Assembly: GCF_016107655.1 (NCBI RefSeq)
Contig: NZ_JABASX010000013.1
Location: 18,407-82,406, forward strand
Direction: 5' to 3'
Origin: Brevibacterium antiquum
Lineage (GTDB): Bacteria > Actinomycetota > Actinomycetes > Actinomycetales > Brevibacteriaceae
DNA length: 64,000 nt
Part shown: positions 1 through 9,053 of the stretch, piece after piece
Numbering within the stretch: the stretch's first letter is position 1
Layout of the letters: the number at the start of each line of letters is the position of its first letter
Program-made: the position numbers and the translations under genes
The notes under the pieces: generated by a model
Database searches by the model: none
What the model saw: the letters and a program-made list of their open reading frames with translations, nothing else
What the model was told of the DNA's origin: nothing

Positions 1-180
1 GATCTCGACGAGGGGCCGATCATCGAGCAGGATGTCGCTCGCGTCGATCACAACCGCGACATCGCCGACTTCGTCCAGCGCGGTCAGGATGTCGAAGCAG
101 CGGTACTGGCACGGGCAGTGGCCTGGCATGCGGAAGGACGGGTCCTCATGGACGGTCACCGCACGGTCGTCTTCAACTGA
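1..180 (+). CDS. purU: Formyltetrahydrofolate deformylase, C-terminal fragment (5' end outside window)
   Basis: Frame 1 is open from the first base to a TGA at 178-180 and encodes 59 residues. They begin DLDEGPIIEQDVARVDH and end with an HRTVVFN-type tail. This matches the C-terminal part of PurU, where the DEGPIIEQ...V.H stretch belongs to the formyltransferase-like catalytic domain. PurU hydrolyses 10-formyl-THF to THF and formate in the cytoplasm, supplying formate for PurT and balancing one-carbon pools. The start codon and N-terminal ACT domain lie upstream of the window. putP follows in the same direction after 113 nt. Confidence 0.9.
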   Translation, partial: DLDEGPIIEQDVARVDHNRDIADFVQRGQDVEAAVLARAVAWHAEGRVLMDGHRTVVFN

Positions 181-230
181 TCTGAGCACCTCGGCAACCC
201 TGAATAAGCCTTGACCATTCTCTTAGGCAA

Positions 231-261
231 TTCACACCCGTTGCGCAATCCGTTGTAGAGT
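231..261 (+). promoter_or_regulatory. Candidate putP promoter
   Basis: TTCACA at 231-236 and TAGAGT at 256-261 are separated by 19 nt, just upstream of the putP ribosome binding site. Both boxes are imperfect and the spacer is long, so this is a weak call. An alternative -35, TTGACC at 211-216, has no good -10 partner. Confidence 0.25.
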
Positions 262-293
262 CGCCCCGGTTTACAAAAGGAGACGACTTAATA

Positions 294-1811
294 ATGACGG
301 AAACCGCTTTCCGCACAATTGCAATCGTCCTGTACTTTGCAGGAATGCTGGCCATCGGCTGGTTCGCGTACCGCAAAACCAAGAACAGCTTCGACGACTA
401 CATGCTGGCTGGCCGCGGGCTGCGCCCCAGCGTTGCGGCACTGAGCGCCGGAGCATCTGACATGTCGGGCTGGCTGCTCTTGGGACTGCCCGGAGCCATC
501 TATGTGGGTGGACTGGTCGAAGCCTGGATGGCTGTGGGCCTGACCGTCGGAGCCTGGGTGAACTGGAAGTTCGTGGCGCCTCGTCTGCGTGCCTTCACGG
601 AGAAGGCCGGCGATTCGATTACCATTCCCAGCTTCTTCGAACAGCGGCTGAAGGACAACACACGCCTGCTGCGCATCGTCTGCGGTGTCATCATTCTCGT
701 ATTCTTCACCTTCTACGTGTCCTCGGGCATGGTCGCTGCCGGGAAGTTCTTCGAATCGAGCTTCGGGCTGAACTATATGGCCGGAATGCTCCTCGTCGCG
801 GCCATCACCATGATCTACACGCTCTTCGGCGGATTCCTCGGCGCCACACTCACCGACGTCGCCCAAGGTCTGCTGATGTTCGTGGCGCTCATCGCGGTGC
901 CGGTCGTCGCCGTGTTCAATGCCGGCGGACCGGCAACCGTCATCTCCAACGTCAAGGAGATCAACCCCAGCCTACTCAATGTCCTCGGCAGCGGGCCGTT
1001 CTGGGCCAGCGGCACTTACCTGGCTGTGATCTCCGCTCTCGCGTGGGGCCTGGGCTACTTCGGCCAGCCGCATATCATCGTGAGGTTCATGGCCCTGCGG
1101 ACCCCGGCCGATGCCAAGGTTGCTCGCCGGATCGGTGTGAGTTGGATGGGAATCTCGGCTCTCGGTGCCGTTGCCACTGCGATCGTCGGGATCTCATACT
1201 TCTCCGACCACGCCAACATGGAGCCGGCCGACCCGGAGACGGTATTCCTTGATCTCGCACAGATCCTGTTCCACCCGTTCATCGCAGGTCTCGTTCTGGC
1301 GGCTGTGCTCGCGGCGATCATGTCGACGATCTCATCGCAGCTCGTCGTCACGTCTTCAGCACTCATCGAGGATCTCTACAAGATCGTGTCGCTGCGTACT
1401 GGTTCCAAGCGCACTCTGCAGGACAAGACCTATGTTCTGCTCGGACGCCTCGGCATCCTCGTCATCGCTATCATCGCCGTTCTGTTGGCGATCGAGCCGT
1501 CGAACAGCATCCTCGACCTGGTGGCATTCGCTTGGGCCGGCTTCGGCGCTTCGTTCGGGCCGATCGTGTTGCTGACCCTGTTCTGGAAGAAGCTCAGCAA
1601 CTGGGGCGCACTCTTCGGCCTCATCTCCGGTGCGGCTGTCGCGTTCATCTGGGGACAGCTCGGCACCCCGCTGACCGAGCAGATCTACGAGATCATCCCA
1701 GGCTTCGCCATCAACCTCATTGTGGCGGTCGTGGTCAGCAAGTTCACGTACAAACCCGATGCGGATACAGACCGTGAATTCGACGAGTCTATCGAGCTCT
1801 CGCGCGTGTAG
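294..1811 (+). CDS. putP: Sodium/proline symporter
   Basis: 505 aa, the usual length for PutP in the sodium:solute symporter family (SSS, LeuT fold). It should import L-proline with Na+ across the cytoplasmic membrane. Visible family marks are the N-terminal ASDMSGWLLLGLPGA segment (TM2), WGLGYFGQPHIIVRFMA, and a run of about 13 hydrophobic segments with a charged C-terminal tail. The ATG at 294 is supported by AAAAGGAG at 275-282, 11 nt upstream. The gene appears monocistronic: purU lies 113 nt upstream and a hairpin follows the stop. Proline specificity is inferred from family resemblance; pantothenate or another solute cannot be excluded. Confidence 0.88.
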   Translation: MTETAFRTIAIVLYFAGMLAIGWFAYRKTKNSFDDYMLAGRGLRPSVAALSAGASDMSGWLLLGLPGAIYVGGLVEAWMAVGLTVGAWVNWKFVAPRLRAFTEKAGDSITIPSFFEQRLKDNTRLLRIVCGVIILVFFTFYVSSGMVAAGKFFESSFGLNYMAGMLLVAAITMIYTLFGGFLGATLTDVAQGLLMFVALIAVPVVAVFNAGGPATVISNVKEINPSLLNVLGSGPFWASGTYLAVISALAWGLGYFGQPHIIVRFMALRTPADAKVARRIGVSWMGISALGAVATAIVGISYFSDHANMEPADPETVFLDLAQILFHPFIAGLVLAAVLAAIMSTISSQLVVTSSALIEDLYKIVSLRTGSKRTLQDKTYVLLGRLGILVIAIIAVLLAIEPSNSILDLVAFAWAGFGASFGPIVLLTLFWKKLSNWGALFGLISGAAVAFIWGQLGTPLTEQIYEIIPGFAINLIVAVVVSKFTYKPDADTDREFDESIELSRV

Positions 1812-1824
1812 TGAGGGCCAGCGG

Positions 1825-1856
1825 CTCGCCTGACGGCCACACGGTCGTCGGGCGAG
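1825..1856 (+). terminator. Hairpin after putP, possible terminator
   Basis: CTCGCCTGACG at 1825-1835 pairs with CGTCGGGCGAG at 1846-1856 with one G-T pair and a 10-nt loop. It starts 14 nt after the putP stop. There is no T-tract, so termination is inferred from position and stem strength. Confidence 0.45.
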
Positions 1857-1886
1857 CTGAGCCCGCCGACTTCATAGCGCCCTACA

Positions 1887-1930
1887 CTCAGCGGCTGTTC
1901 CTCCACCACTACCGGGGAACAGCCGCTGAG
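1887..1930. terminator. 15-bp perfect inverted repeat between putP and rplQ
   Basis: CTCAGCGGCTGTTCC at 1887-1901 is the exact reverse complement of 1916-1930, with a 14-nt loop. It lies between the convergent putP and rplQ genes. No T-tract follows on either strand. It is probably a second, bidirectional transcription barrier. Confidence 0.45.
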
Positions 1931-2038
1931 TCGTTCCTGACCGACTTAGGAGTGCGACATGCTGCTGACGGGGCGTGCTGAGGATCCTCTTGCATCCCGT
2001 ATGCGAGGTACGCGCGACCACTCTCCTGTGAATGCACT

Positions 2039-2069
2039 TCAGGCGGGCACCCATAGGGTGCCCGCCTGA
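2039..2069 (-). terminator. Terminator of the rplQ end of the alpha operon
   Basis: TCAGGCGGGCACCC at 2039-2052 pairs perfectly (14 bp) with 2056-2069 around a 3-nt loop, about 20 nt downstream of the rplQ stop on the minus strand. No long U-tract follows, as is common in actinobacteria. Confidence 0.75.
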
Positions 2070-2089
2070 GATGTTGCGACTGAAGAGCC

Positions 2090-2632
2090 TTACTTGGTGT
2101 CTTCGGCGCTTTCGTCGGTTGCCTCTTCAGCGACCTCTTCGGTTGCGGCCGAGTCGGCTGCTTCCTCGGTGGTCTCTGCAGGAGCCTCTTCGACGACCTC
2201 TTCGGTCTCGTTCTCGGCGGCTGCGGTCTCGGTAGCCTGCTCGGCTTCCTTCACAGTTGCCTGCTTCGGCGAGTAGGGCTCGAGAACCAGTTCGATGACG
2301 GCCATGGGCGCATTGTCACCGGCACGGGGACCGATCTTGGTGATACGTGTGTATCCACCGGGACGATCGGCCATCGTTTCGGCGATCGAGGTGAACAGCT
2401 CGTGCACGACCGACTTGTCGCCGATCTTACCAAGCACGCGACGACGGGCGGCGAGGTCGCCCTTCTTGGCGTGAGTGATCATGCGCTCCGCCACCGGACG
2501 CAGGCGCTTGGCCTTGGTCACGGTCGTGGTGATCTTCTTGTGCTCGAACAGGGCCGCAGCCATGTTGTTGAGCATCATGCGCTCGTGTGTTGGGGAGCCT
2601 CCGAGACGAGGACCCTTGGTTGGGGTTGGCAT
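2090..2632 (-). CDS. rplQ: 50S ribosomal protein L17
   Basis: 180 aa. Residues 1 to about 115 are the L17 core, beginning [20 protein letters not shown]. Residues from about 125 to the end form an acidic Glu/Ala/Thr-rich tail absent from the 127-aa E. coli protein. L17 binds 23S rRNA near the peptide exit tunnel. The ATG at 2632 follows an AGGAG Shine-Dalgarno. It is the last gene of the alpha operon, 23 nt after rpoA, and is followed by a strong hairpin. The acidic tail is typical of actinobacterial L17 (family knowledge); its role is unknown. Confidence 0.97.
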   Translation of the reverse strand: MPTPTKGPRLGGSPTHERMMLNNMAAALFEHKKITTTVTKAKRLRPVAERMITHAKKGDLAARRRVLGKIGDKSVVHELFTSIAETMADRPGGYTRITKIGPRAGDNAPMAVIELVLEPYSPKQATVKEAEQATETAAAENETEEVVEEAPAETTEEAADSAATEEVAEEATDESAEDTK

Positions 2633-2655
2633 AGTGTCTTACTCCTAGGTCTTAA

Positions 2656-3654
2656 TCAGTACTGTTCGTCTTCGACGTAGGACTGGTCCTCATCAACGAG
2701 ACCGGGCTCGAACCCGGCGGGACTGTCCTTGAGGCTCAGACCCAGCTCGTTGAGCTTGGCCTTCACTTCGTCGATCGACTTCGAACCAAAGTTGCGGATA
2801 TCCATCAGATCGGCTTCGCTGCGAGCAACGAGTTCGCCGACGGTGTGGATTCCTTCGCGCTTGAGGCAGTTGTAGGAGCGCACGGTCAGATCGAGATCCT
2901 CGATGGCCAGTGCCAGATCGGCAGCCAGAGCTGCGTCAACCGGCGAGGGTCCGATCTCGATGCCTTCGGCTTCGACGTTGAGTTCCCGCGCCAGGCCGAA
3001 GAGTTCGACCAGTGTCTTACCCGCAGATGCAATCGCATCGCGTGGGGTCATCGACGGCTTGGTCTCAATGTCGAGCACCAGGCGATCAAAGTCGGTGCGC
3101 TGCTCAACACGAGTAGCCTCGACCTTGTAGGTGACCTTGAGAACCGGCGAGTAGATCGAGTCAACGGGGACCCGACCGATCTCTGCATCCGCATTCTTGT
3201 TCTGAGCGCTCGAAACGTAACCGCGTCCACGTTCGATGGTCAGCTCCATGTCCAGACGGCCTTCACCATTCAACGTGGCGATATGCAGATCTGGGTTATG
3301 GATCTCGACTCCGGCAGGAGCAGAGACATCGGCGGCAGTCACGGTGCCGGGGCCCTGCTTGCGCAGGTAGGCAACGACCGGTTCATCGAATTCCGAGGAC
3401 ACGACCAGGGACTTCAGGTTGAGGATGAACTCAGTGACATCCTCCTTGACTCCTGGAACGGTGCTGAACTCGTGGAGCACACCGTCGATCCGGATGGAGG
3501 TGACGGCGGCACCTGGAATCGACGACAGCAGGGTACGACGAAGTGAGTTGCCGAGGGTGTAGCCGAATCCTGGCTCGAGTGGTTCGATGGCGAACCGTGA
3601 GCGATTCTCGGAGACGACTTCTTCCGTGAGCGTTGGGCGCTGTGCAATGAGCAC
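2656..3654 (-). CDS. rpoA: DNA-directed RNA polymerase alpha subunit
   Basis: 332 aa, normal length. The N-terminal domain (about 1-230) contains the dimerisation helix region ([15 protein letters not shown]). The C-terminal domain (about 255-315) carries the [14 protein letters not shown] helix-hairpin-helix that binds UP elements and activators. The alpha dimer nucleates polymerase assembly. The start is GTG at 3654 (VLIAQRP), placed by AAAGGA 8 nt upstream; no ATG fits. It sits between rpsK (151-nt gap) and rplQ. rpsD, which precedes rpoA in mycobacteria, is absent here. The last ~15 residues are acidic. Confidence 0.98.
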   Translation of the reverse strand: MLIAQRPTLTEEVVSENRSRFAIEPLEPGFGYTLGNSLRRTLLSSIPGAAVTSIRIDGVLHEFSTVPGVKEDVTEFILNLKSLVVSSEFDEPVVAYLRKQGPGTVTAADVSAPAGVEIHNPDLHIATLNGEGRLDMELTIERGRGYVSSAQNKNADAEIGRVPVDSIYSPVLKVTYKVEATRVEQRTDFDRLVLDIETKPSMTPRDAIASAGKTLVELFGLARELNVEAEGIEIGPSPVDAALAADLALAIEDLDLTVRSYNCLKREGIHTVGELVARSEADLMDIRNFGSKSIDEVKAKLNELGLSLKDSPAGFEPGLVDEDQSYVEDEQY

Positions 3655-3805
3655 GTGGGCTTCCTTTCAGCGAACATCCGCTATATGACGTTCGCACTGC
3701 ACGTCATGGACTAAAGCCATGAAGAACGGTTCGGTTTATCGTGGAATCCGTTCTGCGACTGATGCCGGGGCTTGCCCCGTCATCGCTCGCAGATACACGG
3801 AAGGA

Positions 3806-4210
3806 TCAGCCGCGGCGGCGCTTGGTGGGACGGCAGCCGTTGAACGGAACTGGAGTGACATCCTGAATGGTGCCCAGTTCCAGACCGGCGGCCTGCAGCG
3901 AACGGATCGCGGTTTCGCGTCCCGAACCTGGTCCCTTGACGAAGACGTCGACCTTCTTGAGGCCGTGCTCCTGTGCGCGACGGGCAGCGGATTCCGCGGC
4001 CATCTGTGCGGCGTAAGGGGTCGACTTACGCGAACCCTTGAAGCCGACCTCACCTGAGGAGGCCCAGGAGATGACAGCACCGGTCGGATCAGTGATCGAC
4101 ACGATGGTGTTGTTGAACGTTGACTTGATGTGTGCCTGGCCGGCAACGATATTCTTCTTGAGCTTGCGGCGAGGCTTGCGCACTGTAGCGGCGCGTGACT
4201 TGGGAGGCAT
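3806..4210 (-). CDS. rpsK: 30S ribosomal protein S11
   Basis: 134 aa. It starts [20 protein letters not shown] and ends [10 protein letters not shown], the highly conserved S11 C-terminus. S11 sits on the 30S platform and contacts mRNA at the E site. The ATG at 4210 follows an AGGAG at normal spacing. Order rpsM-rpsK-rpoA-rplQ, with 51 nt between rpsM and rpsK. No unusual residues seen. Confidence 0.98.
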   Translation of the reverse strand: MPPKSRAATVRKPRRKLKKNIVAGQAHIKSTFNNTIVSITDPTGAVISWASSGEVGFKGSRKSTPYAAQMAAESAARRAQEHGLKKVDVFVKGPGSGRETAIRSLQAAGLELGTIQDVTPVPFNGCRPTKRRRG

Positions 4211-4261
4211 GTGTTTTACTCCTGATCGAGGTGGCTGATGCTGGTCAACCGGGTGAGCATA

Positions 4262-4630
4262 TTACTTCTTCTTACCGGCCACGGTGCGCTTCGGTCCCTT
4301 GCGGGTACGCGCATTCGTCTTGGTCCGCTGTCCGCGAACCGGCAGACCGCGGCGGTGACGCAGGCCTTCGTAGCTTCCGATCTCCACCTTGCGGCGAATG
4401 TCGGCAGCAACCTCACGTCGGAGGTCGCCCTCAACCTGGAATGTGCCCTCGATGAAGTCACGCAGCTGGACGAGCTCGGCATCGCTCAAGTCCTTCACAC
4501 GGGTATCAGGGCTGATTCCCGTTTCCGTCAGGGTCTGGCGCGCACGGGTGCGGCCCACACCGTAGATATAAGTCAAGGCGACTTCCACGCGCTTTTCACG
4601 CGGGATGTCGACTCCGGCAAGTCGTGCCAT
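4262..4630 (-). CDS. rpsM: 30S ribosomal protein S13
   Basis: 122 aa, beginning [20 protein letters not shown] and ending [12 protein letters not shown]. The lysine-rich tail reaches the P-site tRNA, and the protein forms intersubunit bridge B1 with L5. Contains the [13 protein letters not shown] signature. The ATG at 4630 follows a purine-rich AGGAG site. Upstream is rpmJ (188-nt gap), downstream rpsK. Length and sequence are canonical. Confidence 0.98.
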   Translation of the reverse strand: MARLAGVDIPREKRVEVALTYIYGVGRTRARQTLTETGISPDTRVKDLSDAELVQLRDFIEGTFQVEGDLRREVAADIRRKVEIGSYEGLRHRRGLPVRGQRTKTNARTRKGPKRTVAGKKK

Positions 4631-4818
4631 AGGTACTATCTCCTGTTGTAGTTCCGGAGGTGCTGATGCAGACCTGTCCTTGGTGTCCCAAGGTCCTCGG
4701 CCCCCGACCGAAGGTATCGTCCTGACACCGCGCTAGAGGCGGTGCAGATGGCGAGGTCTGCGCGGGTGTGGTGCTGCTGAAGCCCCTTGCGGGTGCCTCT
4801 GTCTGCTCGAAGAGCTGC

Positions 4819-4932
4819 TCAACCCTGGCGCTGTTTGTGACGCGGGTTGGAGCAGATGACGATGACCCGGCCGTGACGGCGGGTAATCTGGCAATTCTCG
4901 CAGATCTTCTTGACGCTTGGCTTAACCTTCAT
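4819..4932 (-). CDS. rpmJ: 50S ribosomal protein L36
   Basis: A 37-aa gene starting [15 protein letters not shown] and ending NPRHKQRQG. The zinc ligands are visible as C11 and C14 (CENC), then C27 and H32, giving the zinc-binding (C+) type of L36. L36 stabilises 23S rRNA near the factor-binding site. The ATG at 4932 is preceded by GAAGGAAAA. It lies in the standard infA-rpmJ-rpsM order, 61 nt after infA. Confidence 0.97.
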   Translation of the reverse strand: MKVKPSVKKICENCQITRRHGRVIVICSNPRHKQRQG

Positions 4933-4993
4933 GGTTTTTCCTTCTTCCGACCCTTACCCCTGCGCAGGGGCGGGTACGAATGATCGAAGATCC

Positions 4994-5215
4994 TTACTTG
5001 TAGCGGTAAACGATTCGCCCACGCGAAAGATCGTATGGAGACAGCTCCACGATGACCCGGTCCTCAGGGAGAATTCGAATGTAGTGCTGTCGCATTTTTC
5101 CTGAGATATGCGCAAGCACCCTATGCCCATTGCTCAGCTCAACCCGGAACGATGCGTTCGGGAGGGCTTCGACAACGGCGCCTTCGATCTCAATGACCCC
5201 TTCTTTTTTGGCCAT
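4994..5215 (-). CDS. infA: Translation initiation factor IF-1
   Basis: 73 aa, starts [19 protein letters not shown] and ends [11 protein letters not shown]. It is a single OB-fold (S1-like) with the conserved [20 protein letters not shown] segment. IF-1 occupies the 30S A site during initiation. ATG at 5215; the Shine-Dalgarno (AGGTTA) is weak. The 274-nt region upstream (5216-5489) must hold the promoter of the infA-rpmJ-rpsM-rpsK-rpoA-rplQ unit, because the next gene upstream is an unrelated MFS gene. I could not pin a convincing promoter there. Confidence 0.98.
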   Translation of the reverse strand: MAKKEGVIEIEGAVVEALPNASFRVELSNGHRVLAHISGKMRQHYIRILPEDRVIVELSPYDLSRGRIVYRYK

Positions 5216-5489
5216 ATCGTTCGCTAACCTCGTATTCCCGCGAAAACTTCGCGTTCGACGTAATCGTGTATCGTCGATTTACCCCGACGACCCCATGGTC
5301 CGTGGCCCACCTCACCACATGAAAAGTTGCGGATGGCAAATGCCGCCCACAACTGAAAAAGGGTGAGTTGAGTGAGAACAGACCAATCAACAACCCTACA
5401 CTATGGCCGAAGATTCTTCCACACGGTGCTGGCTTACGGGAGTGAAGTCCCTTACAATCATTCTCTCCCTCGCCGAGGCGGTCCCAGGC

Positions 5490-6713
5490 TCAGGTCGTGT
5501 GTCGAGTTCCGTACCCGGCTCGGATGCTCACGATGACGGCGATCGCGAGCACGAGGAAGCCCATCAGGGTGATCGATGCGAACCCGCCGAAGGCCAACAG
5601 CGGCCCGGACAGTGCCGCCAACGCGGCGGCCCCGAAGTTCATTCCTGCGTCTGAGAGTCCCTGCACCGACATGCGATGCGCGGGATCGATCTCTTTGGTC
5701 AGCAGGGTGGATCCGGCGATAAGGCATGCGCTCCACCCCAGCCCCAACGCGAACAGGGCTACCGACAAACGGATGAACGACGACTCGCCGAGAGCATCGA
5801 TGAATCCGAGGACCAAGGACACGGCGAACAGTCCGTGGCCGAGGAGAATCACCCGACCGGCGGAATATCTGTCGGTGAGGTAGCCGAAGACCGGGGACAG
5901 TCCGTACATGCCGAGGATATGGCCGCCGATCGTAATGCCGATCAGTTCGAGGCCGAGCCCGTGGTGGTCCATGTGAAGCGGTGTCATCACCATTGTCGCC
6001 ACCATGATCATGTGCCCGGTGACCACGGACAGCAGACCCATGAGCGCGCTCGGGGACCGTCTGATGGCCTGCCAGGTGCCACCTCGGCGAGGGGATGCCG
6101 AGGACTCATCTCGTGTGGCGGGTGTGAGTCGGCGCAGGAAGATGACGCTGAGCAGGGCAAGAGCGAAGCCTGCGCTCGCGATGACGAACGGACCCGACAA
6201 TGGGTCGAGATTCAGGGCTCGGCCGAGTCCGGCACCGGGTCCTGAGAGGTTGGGTCCGATGACGGATCCGATCGTCGTGGCCCAGACGACCACGGACATC
6301 GCTGAGCCTTTGAGATGGTCGGGAGCCGCATCCGTGGCCGCATAGCGGCCCTGCAGCCCGGCGGCCGTCGCCGCCCCGAAGCAGCCCATGCCGATGAAGA
6401 AGGCGATGTCGATGCCGAACAGGATCGCGGCCACGATGAGAATGGCACCGCAGAGCGCGATCGCGTAGGCGCTGGCCAATGCCAAGCGCCGGCTTCTGCG
6501 TTCGGCCAGCTTCGCCAGTGGAACCGCAAGCAGTCCGGCGCCGAGGATGGACGCCGTCTGCGCGAATCCGGCGAGCTCCGTGCGTCCGGTCAGACGCTCC
6601 GCCAGGATCCCGCCGACGGCGAACCCTGTGGCGATGCCGACGCCGGAGAACAGCTGCGCCAGGCTCAGAGCCCATTGATTCCGGCGGAATACCGACTGCG
6701 GCTGTGCAGACAT
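5490..6713 (-). CDS. MFS transporter (drug/metabolite exporter type)
   Basis: About 407 aa with 12 predicted hydrophobic segments, typical of major facilitator permeases. The loop after TM2 carries the RRSRRLA basic stretch, and YLTDRYSAGR near the middle is the second-half equivalent of the MFS motif A. An ATG at 6713 (MSAQPQ) is preferred over the GTG at 6722: AGAGG lies 11 nt before the ATG but only 2 nt before the GTG. Divergent from the MalY-like gene (162-nt spacer), with which it may share regulation. Substrate unknown. It lies in the accessory block separating map from infA. Confidence 0.85.
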   Translation of the reverse strand: MSAQPQSVFRRNQWALSLAQLFSGVGIATGFAVGGILAERLTGRTELAGFAQTASILGAGLLAVPLAKLAERRSRRLALASAYAIALCGAILIVAAILFGIDIAFFIGMGCFGAATAAGLQGRYAATDAAPDHLKGSAMSVVVWATTIGSVIGPNLSGPGAGLGRALNLDPLSGPFVIASAGFALALLSVIFLRRLTPATRDESSASPRRGGTWQAIRRSPSALMGLLSVVTGHMIMVATMVMTPLHMDHHGLGLELIGITIGGHILGMYGLSPVFGYLTDRYSAGRVILLGHGLFAVSLVLGFIDALGESSFIRLSVALFALGLGWSACLIAGSTLLTKEIDPAHRMSVQGLSDAGMNFGAAALAALSGPLLAFGGFASITLMGFLVLAIAVIVSIRAGYGTRHTT

Positions 6714-6875
6714 CGCGACCACCGCCTCTCAATTGTTTCAATGACCGGGTCCGGATCCTGTCGCACGGTCCACTGTAGTCCGTGACCGTGCATGTCAGAA
6801 CGAACCGCGCACGCGGGGGTTCCCCTGCTAGCGTGAAAGCGGACAGTCTCGCAACGGCCAACGAAGGAGCATCAC

Positions 6876-8021
6876 GTGCAGGACCTGGACTCGATCTCAG
6901 AAGACTCACTCATCGCCAAAGGCGGACGCAAGTGGTCAAGCTTTCCGGGCAGCCTCGGCGCGTTCATCGCAGAGATGGACTTCGGTGTCTCACCAGGCGT
7001 GCGCCAGGCACTGCACGAGGTCGATGCGCGTGATCTCTTCGGCTATGCACCGCAGTCGATCGTCTCCGACCTCAAATCGGCTACCTCGGCGTTCTGCGCC
7101 GAACGCTACGGCTGGCAGTTCCCGGAGCAGTATGTCGAGCTCGCCAGTGATGTCATCGCAAGCTTCCTGGGCATCCTCACTCACCTGACCCCGGCCGACA
7201 CCCCGATCGTCCTTCCGACGCCCGCCTACATGCCCTTCTTCGATGTCGCCGCAGTGACAGGACGAGAGCTCATCGAGGTGCCGATGATCCGGTCCGAGAC
7301 AGGGTGGTCCGTCGACCTCGATGCAGTCGATGCCGCGCTGGTGCCCGGGGCTACCCTGGTTCTGTGCAATCCCCATAATCCGATCGGGAAGGTGTACACG
7401 GAGAGTGAGCTTCTGGAGCTCGCCGAGGTAGTCGAGCGCAATGATGCACGTGTGTTCTCCGACGAGATTCACGCACCCCTCGTCTACGAACCGGCCCGTC
7501 ACATTCCCTATGCCAGCCTCAATGAGACCACTGCGTCCCATACTGCGACGGCAACGGCCGCGTCCAAGGCGTTCAACATTCCCGGACTCAAATGCGCGCA
7601 GCTCATCTTCACCAGTGCAGATGACCGCGCGATCTGGGCGAAGAAGGGCAACTTCGTCTCGGGGGCGGCTTCGAACCCCGGCATCTTGGCCACCACAGCG
7701 GCGTACACCCAGTCAGGTGACTGGCTGGCCGAGATCACCGCTTATCTCAAGGGCAATCGTGAGCTTCTGACCGACCTCGTGGCTACCTATCTGCCCAATG
7801 CCACGTTCCTCCCGCCCGAGGGCACGTACCTGGCGTGGTTGGATCTGCGGGGATATGGACTCGACACCGGTCTATCCGAACATTTCAATGCCCAGGCCCA
7901 CGTCGCGATCACCGAGGGGCGCCTGTGTGGTGAAATCGGCGCAGGTCATATCCGATTCAACTTCGCACTTCCGCGCCCCCTGCTCACCGAAGCGATCGAA
8001 CGCATCGCCGCCGCGCTCTGA
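6876..8021 (+). CDS. MalY/PatB-family PLP-dependent aminotransferase (putative cystathionine beta-lyase)
   Basis: 381 aa, fold type I PLP enzyme of the MalY/PatB subgroup. Residues seen: CNPHNPIG (N168), SDEIHAPL (D196, pyridine N contact) and TAASKAFNIPGLKCA with K231 as the expected Schiff-base lysine. Family members cleave C-S bonds (cystathionine, cysteine conjugates) or act as aminotransferases, in the cytoplasm. GTG start at 6876 with GAAGGAG at 6863-6869. Divergent from an MFS exporter and convergent with a PaaX-like regulator. C-S lyase activity would fit release of volatile thiols known from cheese-surface brevibacteria, but that is inference. Confidence 0.85.
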   Translation: MQDLDSISEDSLIAKGGRKWSSFPGSLGAFIAEMDFGVSPGVRQALHEVDARDLFGYAPQSIVSDLKSATSAFCAERYGWQFPEQYVELASDVIASFLGILTHLTPADTPIVLPTPAYMPFFDVAAVTGRELIEVPMIRSETGWSVDLDAVDAALVPGATLVLCNPHNPIGKVYTESELLELAEVVERNDARVFSDEIHAPLVYEPARHIPYASLNETTASHTATATAASKAFNIPGLKCAQLIFTSADDRAIWAKKGNFVSGAASNPGILATTAAYTQSGDWLAEITAYLKGNRELLTDLVATYLPNATFLPPEGTYLAWLDLRGYGLDTGLSEHFNAQAHVAITEGRLCGEIGAGHIRFNFALPRPLLTEAIERIAAAL

Positions 8022-8093
8022 CCGAGCACAGTGGTCTGAACCGGCACAGTGCTCGGAGTCAGCACAGTGCTCCCATCGGACACAGTCGGCTCA
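8022..8093. repeat. Four-copy 18-bp tandem repeat at convergent gene ends
   Basis: The octamer GCACAGTG recurs at 8026, 8044 and 8062, with ACACAGTC at 8080: exactly 18-bp spacing. Units 8022-8039, 8040-8057, 8058-8075 and 8076-8093 share the core GCACAGTGsTC and diverge at the edges. The array fills the gap between the MalY-like stop (8021) and the paaX-like stop (8091), and its last unit overlaps that gene's end. Confidence 0.85.
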
Positions 8094-8975
8094 GCTGTTC
8101 GGCAGCCACTCGATGAGGTCGAAGGCTGAGCTCGAACCAGCACACTCCAGGATCTGCTGGTCGAATCTCAGGTAGTACTCCAAGTTGCAGCGGTCCATGA
8201 GAGTGCGGAAGCGCACGGCAGGCTGCTCGGATCCGACCAGCTCCGATGGAAGTATCGGATGCGTCATGACTGCTCGCGCGACCTCGAAATAGATGTCGAA
8301 GAACTTCACCAACGGCATCTCTGGGAGTCCACCACCCGGGTGGCTGCCATCCTGGCTCAGTGCAGCCAGCTCGCTCTCAAGCGGTGGAAGCTCAAGAGTC
8401 GCGGACTCTACGTCGAAGGCTCGCGCAGTCATTCGTTTCGCGGAAGCCATTTCCGCAGGTTCGATCGTCGCGTATTCGCACCAGCCCGGTTCGACGACTG
8501 CCGGCAGCTGAGCCGACAGTGCGTCTGAGAGATCCGCAAAGGACAGAAGCAGTCCGGGGCGCAGCTGGCGGTACCCGAGCATTCTGCTCACGTACTGGAA
8601 CCGGTCACGCTGCATCCGCGCTGACTCGGGAATCGAGTACATCACACAGTGGAACCGGCCCTCAAAAGTCGGTTCCTCGCGGTCACCCGCGATGTCCATG
8701 AAGCCGGAGAGTATGCGCGGACTCAATCGATAGATGGAGACTCGTCCGAGTCTCTCGCTGGTCAGAATGTTGCGCTGAACCATCCGCACCAGCTGATTGT
8801 GCACGCTCGAGGACGAATAGCCGTGTTCGGCCAGGACACCGACGATCACGGGCCCGGGCAGACCCTGAGCGCGCAGACAGCCGAAGGCGGAGATGACGTC
8901 GAAGGCGATGCGGGTCAGACGATACCGATCGCCCACATCTTCCCGACGTTTCGTGTGATCGTGGACACCCGTCAT
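8091..8975 (-). CDS. PaaX-family transcriptional regulator
   Basis: 294 aa, the usual PaaX length. The N-terminal region (about 20-100) reads as a winged helix (RYRLTRIAFDVISAFG, then HGYSSSSVHNQLVRM). The central part (about 105-185) contains the PaaX-like segment FHCVMYSIPESARMQRDRF. PaaX proteins repress aromatic catabolic genes and respond to CoA thioesters; no such genes are visible here, so the regulated target may be the neighbouring MalY/MFS pair. ATG at 8975; a promoter shared with the divergent small membrane-protein gene is possible (78-nt spacer). Confidence 0.75.
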   Translation of the reverse strand: MTGVHDHTKRREDVGDRYRLTRIAFDVISAFGCLRAQGLPGPVIVGVLAEHGYSSSSVHNQLVRMVQRNILTSERLGRVSIYRLSPRILSGFMDIAGDREEPTFEGRFHCVMYSIPESARMQRDRFQYVSRMLGYRQLRPGLLLSFADLSDALSAQLPAVVEPGWCEYATIEPAEMASAKRMTARAFDVESATLELPPLESELAALSQDGSHPGGGLPEMPLVKFFDIYFEVARAVMTHPILPSELVGSEQPAVRFRTLMDRCNLEYYLRFDQQILECAGSSSAFDLIEWLPNS

Positions 8976-9053
8976 GCCCAGATCCTAACGTGAAAGCGCA
9001 AGGATCCTGTCGAGCAGGCCGGAAAGACGGTCACGAGCACGAGGAGCAGCATC

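Noticed and set aside
8022..8093. CRISPR-like array
   Set aside because: Units are contiguous with no spacers and only 18 bp, and no cas genes are present.
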